From Bog-473 sp963725895 (GTDB lineage: Bacteria > Actinomycetota > Acidimicrobiia > Acidimicrobiales > RAAP-2): a stretch of DNA of 64,000 nt. Numbering within the stretch: position 1 is the first letter of the stretch; each line of letters starts with the position of its first letter. Made by a program: the position numbers and the translations under genes. Shown one piece after another: positions 34,781 to 44,017 of this stretch. The stretch spans positions 186,001-250,000 of the forward strand of contig CAVSAJ010000002.1 in NCBI GenBank assembly GCA_963725895.1, given 5' to 3'. Under the pieces are notes generated by a model, which was given only the letters and a program-made list of their open reading frames with translations, had not been told where the DNA came from and searched no databases.

Positions 34781-36064
34781 ATGGCGACCACCACGTCAGA
34801 AGAGTTCGAGAAGGCGACCGATTATCAGTTCAAGGAAGACGACATCGAGCGCGCCAAGGCCCTGGTTGGCCGGTGGGCACCGTCGGGTGCGCGGGAGTTC
34901 CTGACCACTGCGACGCCTGATGCGATGCGTAACTTCGCTCGCGGGTATGGCGACGACAACCCGCTCTTCACCTCCGCCGGCTATGGCTCGACCACGCGTT
35001 GGGGCGGCCAGATCGCCGCACCGATGATCCCGATCGCGCTGAATAGGCCGCTCTACGGCGACCCACCGCAGGAGCGCATCAAGCGGCCGTCCTTTCGTGG
35101 CATCCACGTCTTCGTTTCCGGGTCTACCTGGCAGTGGTTCCGCCCACTCTTCGAGGGCGATTCGCTTTACAGCTTCGGTGGCACCGAGTCTGTAGTCGAG
35201 AAGAAGTCTGAATTCGCAGAGCGCTCACTTCTCGTCACGTACGCCAGTGTCAAGATGAATCAGCGAGCCGAGATCGTGGCCATCTCCCGTACGCTCGCCA
35301 TCCACACGGAGCGCAAGACCGCAAGGGAGAAGGGCAAATATTCCGCTCTTGAGCCGGCGACCTACACCGACGAGGACATCGCAAAGATTGATGCCGTCTA
35401 CGCCGCTGAAGAAGTCCGGGGACCTGAGCCTCGCTACTGGGAGGACATACACGTCGGCGACGTGCTGAATCCAATGGCCAAGGGACCGCTCACGACGACC
35501 GACATGATCGTGTTCCATGCCGGCGGCTACGGGTTCGTGCCCTATGAGCCCTGTGCCAACCGCATTGCTTACAAGAATCGTCAACGAATCGCCCCCTTCT
35601 ACGTGAAGAACGAGTACGGGGTGCCGGACGTGGCCCAGCGTGTGCACTGGGATTCCGCCTGGGCCCAGGCCATTGGCAACCCCATGGCTTACGACTACGG
35701 AGTGATGCGCGACTGTTGGCTGAGCCACTACATGACTGACTTCATGGGCGATGACGGCTGGCTCGTCTCGCAGTCCTCTGAGATCCGCAAGTTCAACTAC
35801 ATCGGCGACACGCACATCCTTACCGGCGAGGTGGTCGATAAGCGCGAAGACGACGGCCGCTGTGTCGTCGACATCGAGATGCGCGGAACGAACCAGCGCG
35901 ACACCGTGACCTGCCCCGCCAAGGCAACGGTCGCCCTGCCGAGCCGCGAGCACGGGCCCGTGCGCCTGCCCGAGCCACCGGCCGACCTAGCGGCGCAGGC
36001 CGTGCACATGCTGGAGCGCCACCACGAGATCGTCGCGGAGCGTTTGGCCCAGGGCGAGGGATGA
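34781..36064 (+). CDS. Double-hotdog MaoC-like hydratase/dehydratase
   Basis: A 427-residue protein with two hotdog domains. The N-terminal one resembles the FAS1-type dehydratase N-domain (MRNFARGYGDDNPLFTSAGY, GSTTRWGGQIAAPMIPIAL). The C-terminal one has PRYWEDIHVGDVLNPMAKGP, TTTDMIVFHAGGYGFVPYEP and an Asp/His pair around PMAYDYGVMRDCWLSHYMTD. The likely reaction is hydration of a 2-enoyl-CoA with a bulky chain. Its stop overlaps the next dehydrogenase gene by four bases, so a dehydrogenation-hydration pair is co-translated. Confidence 0.85.
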   Translation: MATTTSEEFEKATDYQFKEDDIERAKALVGRWAPSGAREFLTTATPDAMRNFARGYGDDNPLFTSAGYGSTTRWGGQIAAPMIPIALNRPLYGDPPQERIKRPSFRGIHVFVSGSTWQWFRPLFEGDSLYSFGGTESVVEKKSEFAERSLLVTYASVKMNQRAEIVAISRTLAIHTERKTAREKGKYSALEPATYTDEDIAKIDAVYAAEEVRGPEPRYWEDIHVGDVLNPMAKGPLTTTDMIVFHAGGYGFVPYEPCANRIAYKNRQRIAPFYVKNEYGVPDVAQRVHWDSAWAQAIGNPMAYDYGVMRDCWLSHYMTDFMGDDGWLVSQSSEIRKFNYIGDTHILTGEVVDKREDDGRCVVDIEMRGTNQRDTVTCPAKATVALPSREHGPVRLPEPPADLAAQAVHMLERHHEIVAERLAQGEG

Positions 36065-37350
36065 GCGAGGGGCTGGGCGAGGACCTGCCTGAGAGAGTCC
36101 AGGCCTGGGTCGACGCCAACTGGGACACCACAATCACCGTCGGCGAGTGGTGGCTGCGTCTGGCAGACGAAGGGTATGCCTACCCGACTTGGCCTGCGGG
36201 CCTGGGAGGGCTCGGGGCGTCGCGCCGCGATGCCTCCCTCATCGCCGGCGTGCTGGCTGAGAACAGGGTCATCGGTCCACCAGCGGGGGTCATGGCCGCG
36301 GGCCTGGCCGCGCCGACCCTGCTCCAACACGCCACCGAGGCCCAACAGCGTGAGCTGGTGCGGCCCATCGCCACCGGCGAAGCGGCATGGTGTCAACTCT
36401 TTAGCGAGCCCGGGTCGGGATCGGATCTCGCCAGCATCGGGACGCGAGCTGAGCACGACGGTGACGAGTGGGTCGTCACGGGCCAGAAGGTGTGGAACTC
36501 GGCGGCGGACTCGGCCGATTTCGGAATGCTCCTCGCCCGCACTGATGTGGACGCGCCCAAGCATGCTGGCATCACCTATTTCGCCATCGACATGAGGCAA
36601 CCGGGCATCGAGGTGCGCCCGCTCAAGCAGATGAACGGCGCGACCAACTTCTGCGAGGTATTCCTCACCGAGGCGCGCGTGCCGGACAAGCGCGTGATCG
36701 GCGACGTCAACGACGGGTGGCGGGTGGCGCAAACGACGTTGCGCAACGAGCGCAACGCGGTAGCGGGCGGAGGCCAATTTGGACTCGTGATGGCCCGCTC
36801 GGGCTCGCAGGGTGACGTCGAGCGCAAGGTGAGTGAGGTGCTCGACCGGGCCCAGGAGGCAGCTCGGTCACGGAAGAGCCCGCTCTCGTCCGGGGCGGTG
36901 CCCTCCAAACTGATGGTCCAGCTGGCTCAGTCGTTCGGCGTCTCAAGCGACCCCGTCGTGCGCCAGGAACTAGCCCGCTACATCACCCAGGTCCGCGTCA
37001 ACGGGTGGACGATGCGGCGGAGCGCGGTGGCGGGCGGGCGGCTGACGGGTGCTGATGGCTCCATTGCCAAGTTGGGCACGGCGCGGATCTGCCAGCAGTC
37101 CCGTGACCTGTCATATCGCATCGTGGGCGCCGCGGGGATGCTGATGGGGCCGCGGTCACCGCTCGAGGGCGACCTGCAGATGGTCAACCTGGCCAGCCCG
37201 GGGACCCGGCTCGGAGGGGGGACTGACGAAATCCAGCTCAACGTGCTGGGTGAACGCGGCCTCGGCCTACCCCGAGAACCGTCCGGCGACACGGACGTGC
37301 CCTACCGGGACCTGCAAGTCGGAACCCAGGTTCGCCGTGCATCCACCTAA
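36061..37350 (+). CDS. Acyl-CoA dehydrogenase
   Basis: A 429-residue FadE-type enzyme. Features: GVMAAGLAAPTLLQHATEAQ, WCQLFSEPGSGSDLASIGTR, VVTGQKVWNSAADSADFGML, FCEVFLTEARVPDKRVIGDV and the C-terminal RLGGGTDEIQLNVLGERGLG. It overlaps the MaoC-like gene (ATGA), so both steps of a beta-oxidation round are encoded together. It resembles the second-subunit type (25921) more than the first, so a partner from elsewhere in the island is possible. Confidence 0.92.
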   Translation: MSEGLGEDLPERVQAWVDANWDTTITVGEWWLRLADEGYAYPTWPAGLGGLGASRRDASLIAGVLAENRVIGPPAGVMAAGLAAPTLLQHATEAQQRELVRPIATGEAAWCQLFSEPGSGSDLASIGTRAEHDGDEWVVTGQKVWNSAADSADFGMLLARTDVDAPKHAGITYFAIDMRQPGIEVRPLKQMNGATNFCEVFLTEARVPDKRVIGDVNDGWRVAQTTLRNERNAVAGGGQFGLVMARSGSQGDVERKVSEVLDRAQEAARSRKSPLSSGAVPSKLMVQLAQSFGVSSDPVVRQELARYITQVRVNGWTMRRSAVAGGRLTGADGSIAKLGTARICQQSRDLSYRIVGAAGMLMGPRSPLEGDLQMVNLASPGTRLGGGTDEIQLNVLGERGLGLPREPSGDTDVPYRDLQVGTQVRRAST

Positions 37351-37423
37351 TGGGGATCAACTTCTTCTGATTTTCTTAGCTTCTCCTGGCCGTCTCCACA
37401 TCTTTGCGTCCGACACTGGGCGC

Positions 37424-37585
37424 ATGCGGACGAACTCCGGAAGGGCCATGGCCGTTGGCCTCCTGTGCGCGATTGCGGCCACGGTTGCGGTGTGGAGCGG
37501 ACCCCTGGAATCCGCCTCGGCGTCGTTGCACACCGGTGTGCCGGCTCAGACGATTTCGATGGCGCCCGCACACACGAACCGCTGA
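37424..37585 (+). CDS. Possible small secreted peptide
   Basis: A 53-residue frame starting MRTNSGRAMAVGLLCAIAAT with a plausible signal peptide and an Ala-Ser rich cleavage zone (ESASASLHTG), leaving about 20 mature residues. It fills most of the 277-base gap between two catabolic units. No ribosome binding site stands out. It may be a chance frame. Confidence 0.25.
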   Translation: MRTNSGRAMAVGLLCAIAATVAVWSGPLESASASLHTGVPAQTISMAPAHTNR

Positions 37586-37627
37586 GGGTCGCACTCCTCG
37601 GGGTACCGGGCCCAGGCGGCCGTCGTG

Positions 37628-38488
37628 TCAGTCAGGACCGGGTGCTACGGCCCCACCCGTCTGTCGCTGCTGCAGGCGCTCATACATCGCTCGGGCCGCC
37701 CGCCCCTGGTTTTCGGCCTCGTTCGCGAAGAGCCAGCGCCGCCTCTCGACCTCGTCCTCGGCCTCGTTCAGGTTGTCCTTGGTCAACGCGAGCAGCGTGG
37801 CCGGTGTGCGCACGAGCGAGGCCGCAATCTCGTAGGTGTAGACCCTCAACTCGCGGGACGGAAGGACGGCGTGCACCATGCCGAGCTCGAGCGCGCGTGG
37901 TGCTGGGAGTTTCTCGTTGAGGAGGTACAGCCGTCGGGCCAGCGCAGTCCCGCCGATTCGGGTCCAGAAGAAGGAACCCCCGTAGTCGCCCGACAGTCCG
38001 TTGGGAGAGAAGTTCGCCGCGAAGACCGCATCTTCGGAGGCGAAGCGGAGGTCGCACGCTGCCGCAAGGCTGCAGCCGGCGCCGATGGCGGGTCCGCCAA
38101 CCATGGCGATGGTGGGCTTCGGCATGAGGTGGAGAAGCATCGCCGCGTGGAGGTCGTGCCGCGAGAGGTCGCCCGACAGGGCATCGGGCGGAACACCCTT
38201 CTGGGAACCCGGCCCGCCCTGTCCGCCACTCTTGACGTCGCCTCCCGAGCAGAAGCCGCCGTCGGCGCCTTCGGGCGCGGCCCCGGTGAGGACGACTACC
38301 TTGACGTCGGAGTCCTCTGCCATGCGGCGCACTGCGTCGTCGAGGGCAGTGATCAGCTCGCTGTTCAGCGCGTTGCGCCGCGACGGGCGGTTGAGGGTGA
38401 TGGTGCCGACCCGGTCGAGCGTCTCGGTCAGGATCACGGGCCCGGCGTCGTCGGCGTCCGGTGCGGAGGGTGCTGTCAGCGCTGCCAC
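37628..38488 (-). CDS. Enoyl-CoA hydratase/isomerase
   Basis: A 286-residue crotonase. VGTITLNRPSRRNALNSELI opens the fold, the oxyanion residues lie in GADGGFCSGGDVKSGGQGGP and MVGGPAIGAGCSLAAACDLR, followed by NFSPNGLSGDYGGSFFWTRI and a helical C-terminus ending in RRWLFANEAENQGRAARAMY. The second catalytic segment reads NGLSGDYGGSF instead of the usual Glu-rich loop, so isomerase or other chemistry is possible. It diverges from the fused CoA-transferase gene with the AGTATACT palindrome in between. Confidence 0.92.
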   Translation of the reverse strand: MAALTAPSAPDADDAGPVILTETLDRVGTITLNRPSRRNALNSELITALDDAVRRMAEDSDVKVVVLTGAAPEGADGGFCSGGDVKSGGQGGPGSQKGVPPDALSGDLSRHDLHAAMLLHLMPKPTIAMVGGPAIGAGCSLAAACDLRFASEDAVFAANFSPNGLSGDYGGSFFWTRIGGTALARRLYLLNEKLPAPRALELGMVHAVLPSRELRVYTYEIAASLVRTPATLLALTKDNLNEAEDEVERRRWLFANEAENQGRAARAMYERLQQRQTGGAVAPGPD

Positions 38489-38520
38489 GGTCTCCTCGCT
38501 GGTCCGACTGGAACCTATTC

Positions 38521-38529
38521 AGTATACTC
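38521..38529. promoter_or_regulatory. AGTATACTC box in divergent crotonase/CoA-transferase promoter
   Basis: AGTATACT is palindromic and could serve both directions. It lies 33 bases before the crotonase ATG on the reverse strand and about 55 bases before the CoA-transferase start. It matches the core of the other GGnATACTC boxes but lacks the CTTT tail (CAAAA here). Confidence 0.4.
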
Positions 38530-38583
38530 AAAACCTCGCTGGTTCGATGTGGGGGTGTTCCGCACGGGTCCAGCCTTAGGAGT

Positions 38584-41070
38584 ATGCCCCTGATGCCTGA
38601 CGATCCGACATCCACCGGCGTCGCCGCCGGCCCACTGGCGGGACTGCGCGTCCTCGACCTGTCGAACACCCCCGCCGGCGCGCAGGCGAGCCAGACGTTG
38701 GCGGATTTCGGGGCAGAGGTGGTGCAGATCGAGCCGCCGGGCGGGAGCGGCTTGCGTGCGCTGCCGATGTTCCCGTTCATCGGCCGAGGCAAGAAGTCCA
38801 TGGTGCTCGACCTCCACGTTGCTGACGAGCTCGAGGTCGCCTCTGCCATGGCGGCCGGCGCGGACGTGTTGATTGAAACCTTCCGCCCCGGCGTCATGGA
38901 GCGGTTGGGCCTCGGCTACGACCGATTGGTCAAGGCGAACCCGCGACTCGTGTACGGCTCGGTGACGGCGTTCGGCCGCACGGGGCCGTACGCCGACACC
39001 AAGGGATACGAGGGCCTCGTCATGGCGCGGCTCGGCGCGCTGTGGGCCTCCGAGCGCATGGTCAAGCGCGACGGGCCGGCCCACGTCTCGGTGCCGTACT
39101 GCAGTTACGGAGCCAGCCAACAGCTGCTCACGGGGATCTGTGCCGCGCTGCACGAGCGCACGCGCAGTGGAGAAGGACAGCACGTCGAGGCGACCCTGGT
39201 CAACGGGCTCGCCTCGCTCGGAACCTGGAACTGGTACCTCAACATCGTGACTTCGAAGTATCCCGAGGCCTTCACCCCGTCCTCTCCCTTCGGCCAACAC
39301 GGTCTGCCGTTGTCACCGATGGTGTTCATGCTGCTCATCGCTTTAACCGAAGACGGGCGCTGGCTCCAGTTCTCGCAGGTCCAGCTGCACCTCTATATGG
39401 AGATGCTCGAGGAGTTCGGACTTGCCTGGATGGTGGAAGATCCTGAATGGAAGGACGCTGTCTGGGCAGGTGACACGCCCAAGACCGGGGAATACTGGGA
39501 CCGGCTCTACGAGGTCGTGCAGTCCAGGCCGCTCAGCGAATGGAACCGGGTCTTCGAAGACAATCACGACGTCTGGGCTGAGACCATGCGGCACGGGAGC
39601 GAGCTGTTGGACCATCCGCAGATGCAACACCTCGGCGCGGTGGTCGAAATCGAGGGCTCCGGGCAGGGCAGGGTCCGCCAACCGGGCCCGATCGTGCAGA
39701 TGTTCGACACGCCCGCGGTACTCGGACGAAGCGCGCCGGCGCTCGACGCCGACGGCGCCATCTTCCGTCGGCGCCCCTGGAAGGCGCTCGGCGGGAGCAA
39801 CGTCGAGGCAAGAGAGGGTTCGGTGCTGGGCGAGACGGCGCTCGCGGACGTCACGCTGCTCGAGCTCGGGACGTTCTTCGCCGCCCCGTTTGCAGGCACC
39901 GTCCTTCGCGAGGTCGGAGCCCGAGTGATCAAGGTCGAGCCGATTGGCGGGGAGCCAATGCGGACCTTGCTTCCGTTTCCCGAGGTGGGCGCCGCGAAGT
40001 GCATGCAGGGGAAGGAATCCATCTGCGTGGACCTTTCCACCGACGAGGGCCGCGAGATCGTGCATGAGCTGGCCCGGCAATCCGACGTCGTGCTCCAATC
40101 GTTCCGTGCCGGTGTGGCAAAGCGTCAGGGCGTTGATGCCGACACCCTGCGTACTCTCAACCCGAAACTCGTCTATCTGAACTCTCCGGGCTATGGAATA
40201 GATGGCCCCTGCGGCGACCGACCCGCTTACGCGCCGACCATCGGAGCGGGAAGTGGACTCGTCATGCGCAACATCGGCAGTGCGATTGAGGAACGACCAG
40301 GCCTCTCGGTGCGGGAGATACGGGCTGAGGCGATGCGGTTGAGCGGCGCAGGGACGACTGAGTACGCACAAGCGGATGGAATTTCGGCCCTCACGGCGGC
40401 CTCGGCCATGACCCTGGGCCTGCTCGTCCGGGATCGGGTGGACGCGCCGCAAGAGATGCTCACGACAATGCTGACCTCGACGGCCCACGCATTGGCTGAC
40501 GACATGGTGGAGTACGAGAATCGCCCAGCCACCGCAACGGCCGACGGTGACTTGCTCGGCTACTCCGCGCTCTACCGTCTGTACCGCGCGGCGGACGAGT
40601 GGGTCTATCTCGCCGCACCCTCCCCTCGGGACTGGGATGCGCTGTGCGCGGCGCTCATCGGCATGGTCGACCTTGCGGCCGACGCCCGGTTCGGTGATGA
40701 GGCGCGTCGCACGCTCAACGATGACGTTCTGGCCGAGATCCTGGCCGACGTCTTCGCTGGCCGAAAGGCTCAGGACTGGGAAGACGAACTCCTCGCGGCC
40801 GACGTGGGATGCGTCGTCGCGCACCGCGAACCCCCCGAGACAGTGCTCCAATCGGCCGAGTTCGCCGGCGCGGCGGACATGCTGATTGAGGTGGAGCACC
40901 CGACTTTCGGCGAGCACGTGCGACTCAAGCCGCACATCGCCTTCTCCAGGAGCGCTACGGTCGCCGAGCCCGGCTCACTGGCAGGGCAGCATACCGATGC
41001 AATATTGACGGAGCTCGGGTACTCCCCCGAACGAATCGCCGAACTGCGAGCGAGAAAGGTTGTCGCCTGA
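38584..41070 (+). CDS. Fused tandem type III CoA-transferase (two CaiB/BaiF modules)
   Basis: An 828-residue protein with two complete family III modules. Module one: LAGLRVLDLSNTPAGAQASQ, RGKKSMVLDLHVADELEVA, VLIETFRPGVMERLGLGYD and VYGSVTAFGRTGPYADTKGY. Module two begins near residue 419: LADVTLLELGTFFAAPFAGT, KVEPIGGEPMRTLL, GKESICVDLSTDEG, QSFRAGVAKRQGVDADTLR and YAPTIGAGSGLVMRNIGSA. Normal enzymes are about 400 residues and form interlocked dimers, so the fusion would make an intramolecular dimer with two different active sites. The start could also be ATG 38593. The next gene follows with a TGATG overlap. Confidence 0.92.
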   Translation: MPLMPDDPTSTGVAAGPLAGLRVLDLSNTPAGAQASQTLADFGAEVVQIEPPGGSGLRALPMFPFIGRGKKSMVLDLHVADELEVASAMAAGADVLIETFRPGVMERLGLGYDRLVKANPRLVYGSVTAFGRTGPYADTKGYEGLVMARLGALWASERMVKRDGPAHVSVPYCSYGASQQLLTGICAALHERTRSGEGQHVEATLVNGLASLGTWNWYLNIVTSKYPEAFTPSSPFGQHGLPLSPMVFMLLIALTEDGRWLQFSQVQLHLYMEMLEEFGLAWMVEDPEWKDAVWAGDTPKTGEYWDRLYEVVQSRPLSEWNRVFEDNHDVWAETMRHGSELLDHPQMQHLGAVVEIEGSGQGRVRQPGPIVQMFDTPAVLGRSAPALDADGAIFRRRPWKALGGSNVEAREGSVLGETALADVTLLELGTFFAAPFAGTVLREVGARVIKVEPIGGEPMRTLLPFPEVGAAKCMQGKESICVDLSTDEGREIVHELARQSDVVLQSFRAGVAKRQGVDADTLRTLNPKLVYLNSPGYGIDGPCGDRPAYAPTIGAGSGLVMRNIGSAIEERPGLSVREIRAEAMRLSGAGTTEYAQADGISALTAASAMTLGLLVRDRVDAPQEMLTTMLTSTAHALADDMVEYENRPATATADGDLLGYSALYRLYRAADEWVYLAAPSPRDWDALCAALIGMVDLAADARFGDEARRTLNDDVLAEILADVFAGRKAQDWEDELLAADVGCVVAHREPPETVLQSAEFAGAADMLIEVEHPTFGEHVRLKPHIAFSRSATVAEPGSLAGQHTDAILTELGYSPERIAELRARKVVA

Positions 41071-41867
41071 TGACGGACGTGGATACGAGCGCCAGTACCG
41101 AGCCGGTGCTCGTAACTGAGCGGCGGGGAGCCGTGGTGGTGCTGCGACTCAACCGGCCCGAGGCCCGCAACTCGCTCAACCCGGAGCTGCTGACGGCTAT
41201 CGGACTGTCCATGACCGAGGCCGAGCAGGACCCCGACGTGCGCGCGGTGGTGCTCACCGGTACCGGTGACAAGGCGTTCTGCGCCGGCATGGATCTACGT
41301 GCCTTCGCCGAGGGCGGAGCGGTCGGAGGCGATCCCGAGGGCATGAAGGGCTTCGGTCGCTTCACCCAGGGCGAAATCGGCGTGCCCGTCGTCGGAGCTG
41401 CGAACGCGACCGCGGTCGCGGGCGGGTTCGAGCTCCTGCTTGGCTGCGACGTCGTCGTTGCTTCCGAAGCGGCCAAGTTCGGGCTGCCCGAGGTGAAGCG
41501 CGGCCTGTTCGCGGCGGGGGGCGGCGTGTTCATCAGCACGCGCATCCCGTTGGCGATGGCTCTCGAGCTCGCGCTGACCGGCGATCTCATCGATGCGGGG
41601 CGTGCGCAGGCACTTGGGCTGATCAACCAGGTCGTGCCGCCGGCCGAGGTGCTCGACGCCGCGGTGGCGCTGGCTGAGCGCATCGCCCGCAACGGACCGC
41701 TCGCGCTGGCGGCCACCAAGGAGCTGGTCCGCACTGCGTCGACCAATCTGGAGCGGGCGCGTGTCCTGGCCGCCGAGTGGCAGCCCAAGGTCTTCGGCAG
41801 CGAGGACGCAAAGGAAGGCGCCAGGGCGTTCATCGAGAAGCGCGACCCGGTGTGGAAGGGGCGCTAA
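41070..41867 (+). CDS. Enoyl-CoA hydratase
   Basis: A 265-residue crotonase with canonical motifs: VVVLRLNRPEARNSLNPELL, GTGDKAFCAGMDLRAFAEGG, VVGAANATAVAGGFELLLGC, FGLPEVKRGLFAAGGGVFIS with the Glu of the hydratase site, and a C-terminal helix ending EGARAFIEKRDPVWKGR. It is co-translated with the fused CoA-transferase, so activation and hydration or side-chain shortening of one substrate are linked. It converges with the potassium transporter gene. Confidence 0.95.
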   Translation: MTDVDTSASTEPVLVTERRGAVVVLRLNRPEARNSLNPELLTAIGLSMTEAEQDPDVRAVVLTGTGDKAFCAGMDLRAFAEGGAVGGDPEGMKGFGRFTQGEIGVPVVGAANATAVAGGFELLLGCDVVVASEAAKFGLPEVKRGLFAAGGGVFISTRIPLAMALELALTGDLIDAGRAQALGLINQVVPPAEVLDAAVALAERIARNGPLALAATKELVRTASTNLERARVLAAEWQPKVFGSEDAKEGARAFIEKRDPVWKGR

Positions 41868-41868
41868 C

Positions 41869-43824
41869 TCACGCGTCAGGTTTTGCCGGTTCCGGTTCCG
41901 GCTCTGGCTCTGGCTCTGGCTCTGACTCTGGCTCGCGCTTGCCCTCGTGGGCTTCGTCTCTTTCCAGCGGCACGGTGACCCGGGCCACCACGAGATCGTC
42001 CCGGCCGCGGAGCGCTGCGGAAAGGACCAGATCGATCTGGTTGTGCAGGATCCGGTAGCGCCACTTTTCCGGCCGTATGACGGGAATCAGCACGACGAGC
42101 TGATAGTCGGGGTGCTCTTCTCGTAGCTCGTCGATGAAGGCCACGATGGGCTGGACAACGGAGGCGTAGTCCGTGTGCAGTACCCGAAGCGGTATGCCGC
42201 AGTTCCACCGGTTCCAGCCGTCGAAGAGGTGCTCGGCGTCGGCGGCGGCTTGGTCGCCTCCCTCCAGGACGACGCTCACGGCGATGACTTCCTGGCCGAG
42301 TGATTCAGCTTCGCTGAGGGCCTGCTCCGTGAGCCGTGAGATCCGATTGATCGGAACCACCACGAGCGTGTACTTGGGTTCGGGCCTGCCTGGGTCCTCG
42401 TCGAAGCGAAGCTCCTTGGCGGCCCGCTCGTAGTAAGCGTGGATGCGCAGGAAGAGGACGATGAAGGATGGAATGGCGATGACGACCACCCACGCGCCTT
42501 CAGTGAACTTGGAGATGAGGAAGACGACGGTGGCCACCGCGGTGATGCAGGCTCCGACGCCGTTGACGGTGGCGCGGCGACGCCAGCCCGATGGGCGCTC
42601 TCGCCACCAGTGCACGACCAGACCGGACTGCGACAGTGTGAAACCGATGAACACCCCGATGGCGAAGAGGGGGATGAGGGTGTTGGTGTTGCCACCAACG
42701 GCGATGAGTAGCGCGCCCGCCATCACTGCGAGGACCACGATCCCGTTGCCGAAGGTCTGCCGGTCGCCCCGGATGGTGAACAGGTGCGGGAGGTAGTTGT
42801 CCCGTGCCACCAGGCTGGCGAGGACGGGAAGCCCACCAAATGAGGTGTTGGCCGCCAGGGCAAGCACGATCGTGATCGTGATCGAGACGATGTAGTAGGC
42901 CCAGCCCCGACCGACGGACATAGCCATGATCTGGCTCAACACGGTCTGGCCGCTGCGGGGACCGATCTGCCACCGCTTGGCCAGAACCGCCAGGCCGAGC
43001 AGCATGGCGCCGAGGATGACGCCGAGGAGGACCTCGGTCCGCTTGGCCCGGACGATGCGGGGTTCTCGGAAGAGCGGCACGCCGTTGGCGATCGCCTCCA
43101 CGCCGGTCAACGCGCTGCACCCGGCCGAGAAAGCCTTGAGGATCAATAAGAACGTCACCGCCTTGAGGCCCACGGTGGGCAGTTGGGACGTCCCGAGTTG
43201 CGACTCGTGCAGCCCCAGGGGGTGGATGAGGCCGATGGCGATGATGGCGAGCAGGCCGATGATGAAGAGCAGTGTCGGCAACAGGAAGGCCCTGGCCGTC
43301 TCTCCGAGGCCGCGCAGGTTGAGCACCATGATGAAGGCGAGGATCCCGAGACAGAGAGGGACCGTGGCCCCGTCGAGGCTGGGGAAGGCGGATTGGAGAG
43401 AGGCGACTCCTGCCGCGATGGAGACCGCCACCGTCAGCGTGTAGTCGACGACGAGCGACGCGGCGGCGACGAGGCTCGTATGTGCACCGAAGTTGGCCCG
43501 AGAGACGGCGTAGGCCCCGCCGCCCATCGGATAGGCGTCGATCACCTGCCGGTAGGAGAAGACCAAGACGGCCAACAGCCCCACGATGGCGATCGTGATG
43601 GGCAGGATCAAGTGCAGCGACCCGGCGCCCGCCACGGCCAGGACGACGATGATGGCTTCGGGGCCATAGGCCACAGACGTGAGCGCGTCGAGCGAGAGGG
43701 CTGAAAGCCCTTCGACAGGCGTGATCCGATCCTTCCCCGATCCACCACGTGCCGCTCGCTTGGGTGGACCGATCAGCAGGTTCCAGATCGTCGAGGCGCC
43801 ACCCCCCGGTTTCGGGTCGGCCAT
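41869..43824 (-). CDS. KimA-like APC-superfamily potassium transporter
   Basis: A transporter of 651 residues. The opening GLSALSLDALTSVAYGPEAI is characteristic of the KimA/YdaO group of the APC superfamily, which import K+ with protons and in Bacillus are inhibited by c-di-AMP. About twelve transmembrane helices follow, with GGGAYAVSRANFGAHTSLVA and SALTGVEAIANGVPLFREPR. A cytoplasmic alpha/beta domain begins with KYTLVVVPINRISRLTEQAL. The C-terminus is an acidic EPEPEP tail from a hexanucleotide repeat. I start it at the ATG at 43824; the longer frame has a non-conserved leader. It appears unrelated to the surrounding catabolism. Confidence 0.85.
   Translation of the reverse strand: MADPKPGGGASTIWNLLIGPPKRAARGGSGKDRITPVEGLSALSLDALTSVAYGPEAIIVVLAVAGAGSLHLILPITIAIVGLLAVLVFSYRQVIDAYPMGGGAYAVSRANFGAHTSLVAAASLVVDYTLTVAVSIAAGVASLQSAFPSLDGATVPLCLGILAFIMVLNLRGLGETARAFLLPTLLFIIGLLAIIAIGLIHPLGLHESQLGTSQLPTVGLKAVTFLLILKAFSAGCSALTGVEAIANGVPLFREPRIVRAKRTEVLLGVILGAMLLGLAVLAKRWQIGPRSGQTVLSQIMAMSVGRGWAYYIVSITITIVLALAANTSFGGLPVLASLVARDNYLPHLFTIRGDRQTFGNGIVVLAVMAGALLIAVGGNTNTLIPLFAIGVFIGFTLSQSGLVVHWWRERPSGWRRRATVNGVGACITAVATVVFLISKFTEGAWVVVIAIPSFIVLFLRIHAYYERAAKELRFDEDPGRPEPKYTLVVVPINRISRLTEQALSEAESLGQEVIAVSVVLEGGDQAAADAEHLFDGWNRWNCGIPLRVLHTDYASVVQPIVAFIDELREEHPDYQLVVLIPVIRPEKWRYRILHNQIDLVLSAALRGRDDLVVARVTVPLERDEAHEGKREPESEPEPEPEPEPEPAKPDA
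41887..41936 (-). repeat. Hexanucleotide repeat encoding Glu-Pro tail
   Basis: Degenerate direct copies of GGCTCT/GGTTCC on the plus strand give the C-terminal EPEPEP run of the transporter. Low-complexity, likely length-variable. Confidence 0.85.
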
Positions 43825-44017
43825 GGTCGGCACTCTACGGCCCACCGATGTCCACACCGGGCCATGCGATGACGCGGCCCCGCCCCGGAGGGCTTCCAAC
43901 GTGCAATCTCATTTCGTAAGCTTCGGTCGGGCTCGGCTGTGGCTGGAGACGGTGCCACAGCAGCACCGTCACGAGCAGCGAGTTCGATGGCACTCGATCG
44001 CGGGAGGAACGCACACC

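Noticed and set aside
39343..40935. A 530-codon reverse frame inside the fused CoA-transferase gene
   Set aside because: Antisense to conserved motifs on the other strand and without recognisable domains.
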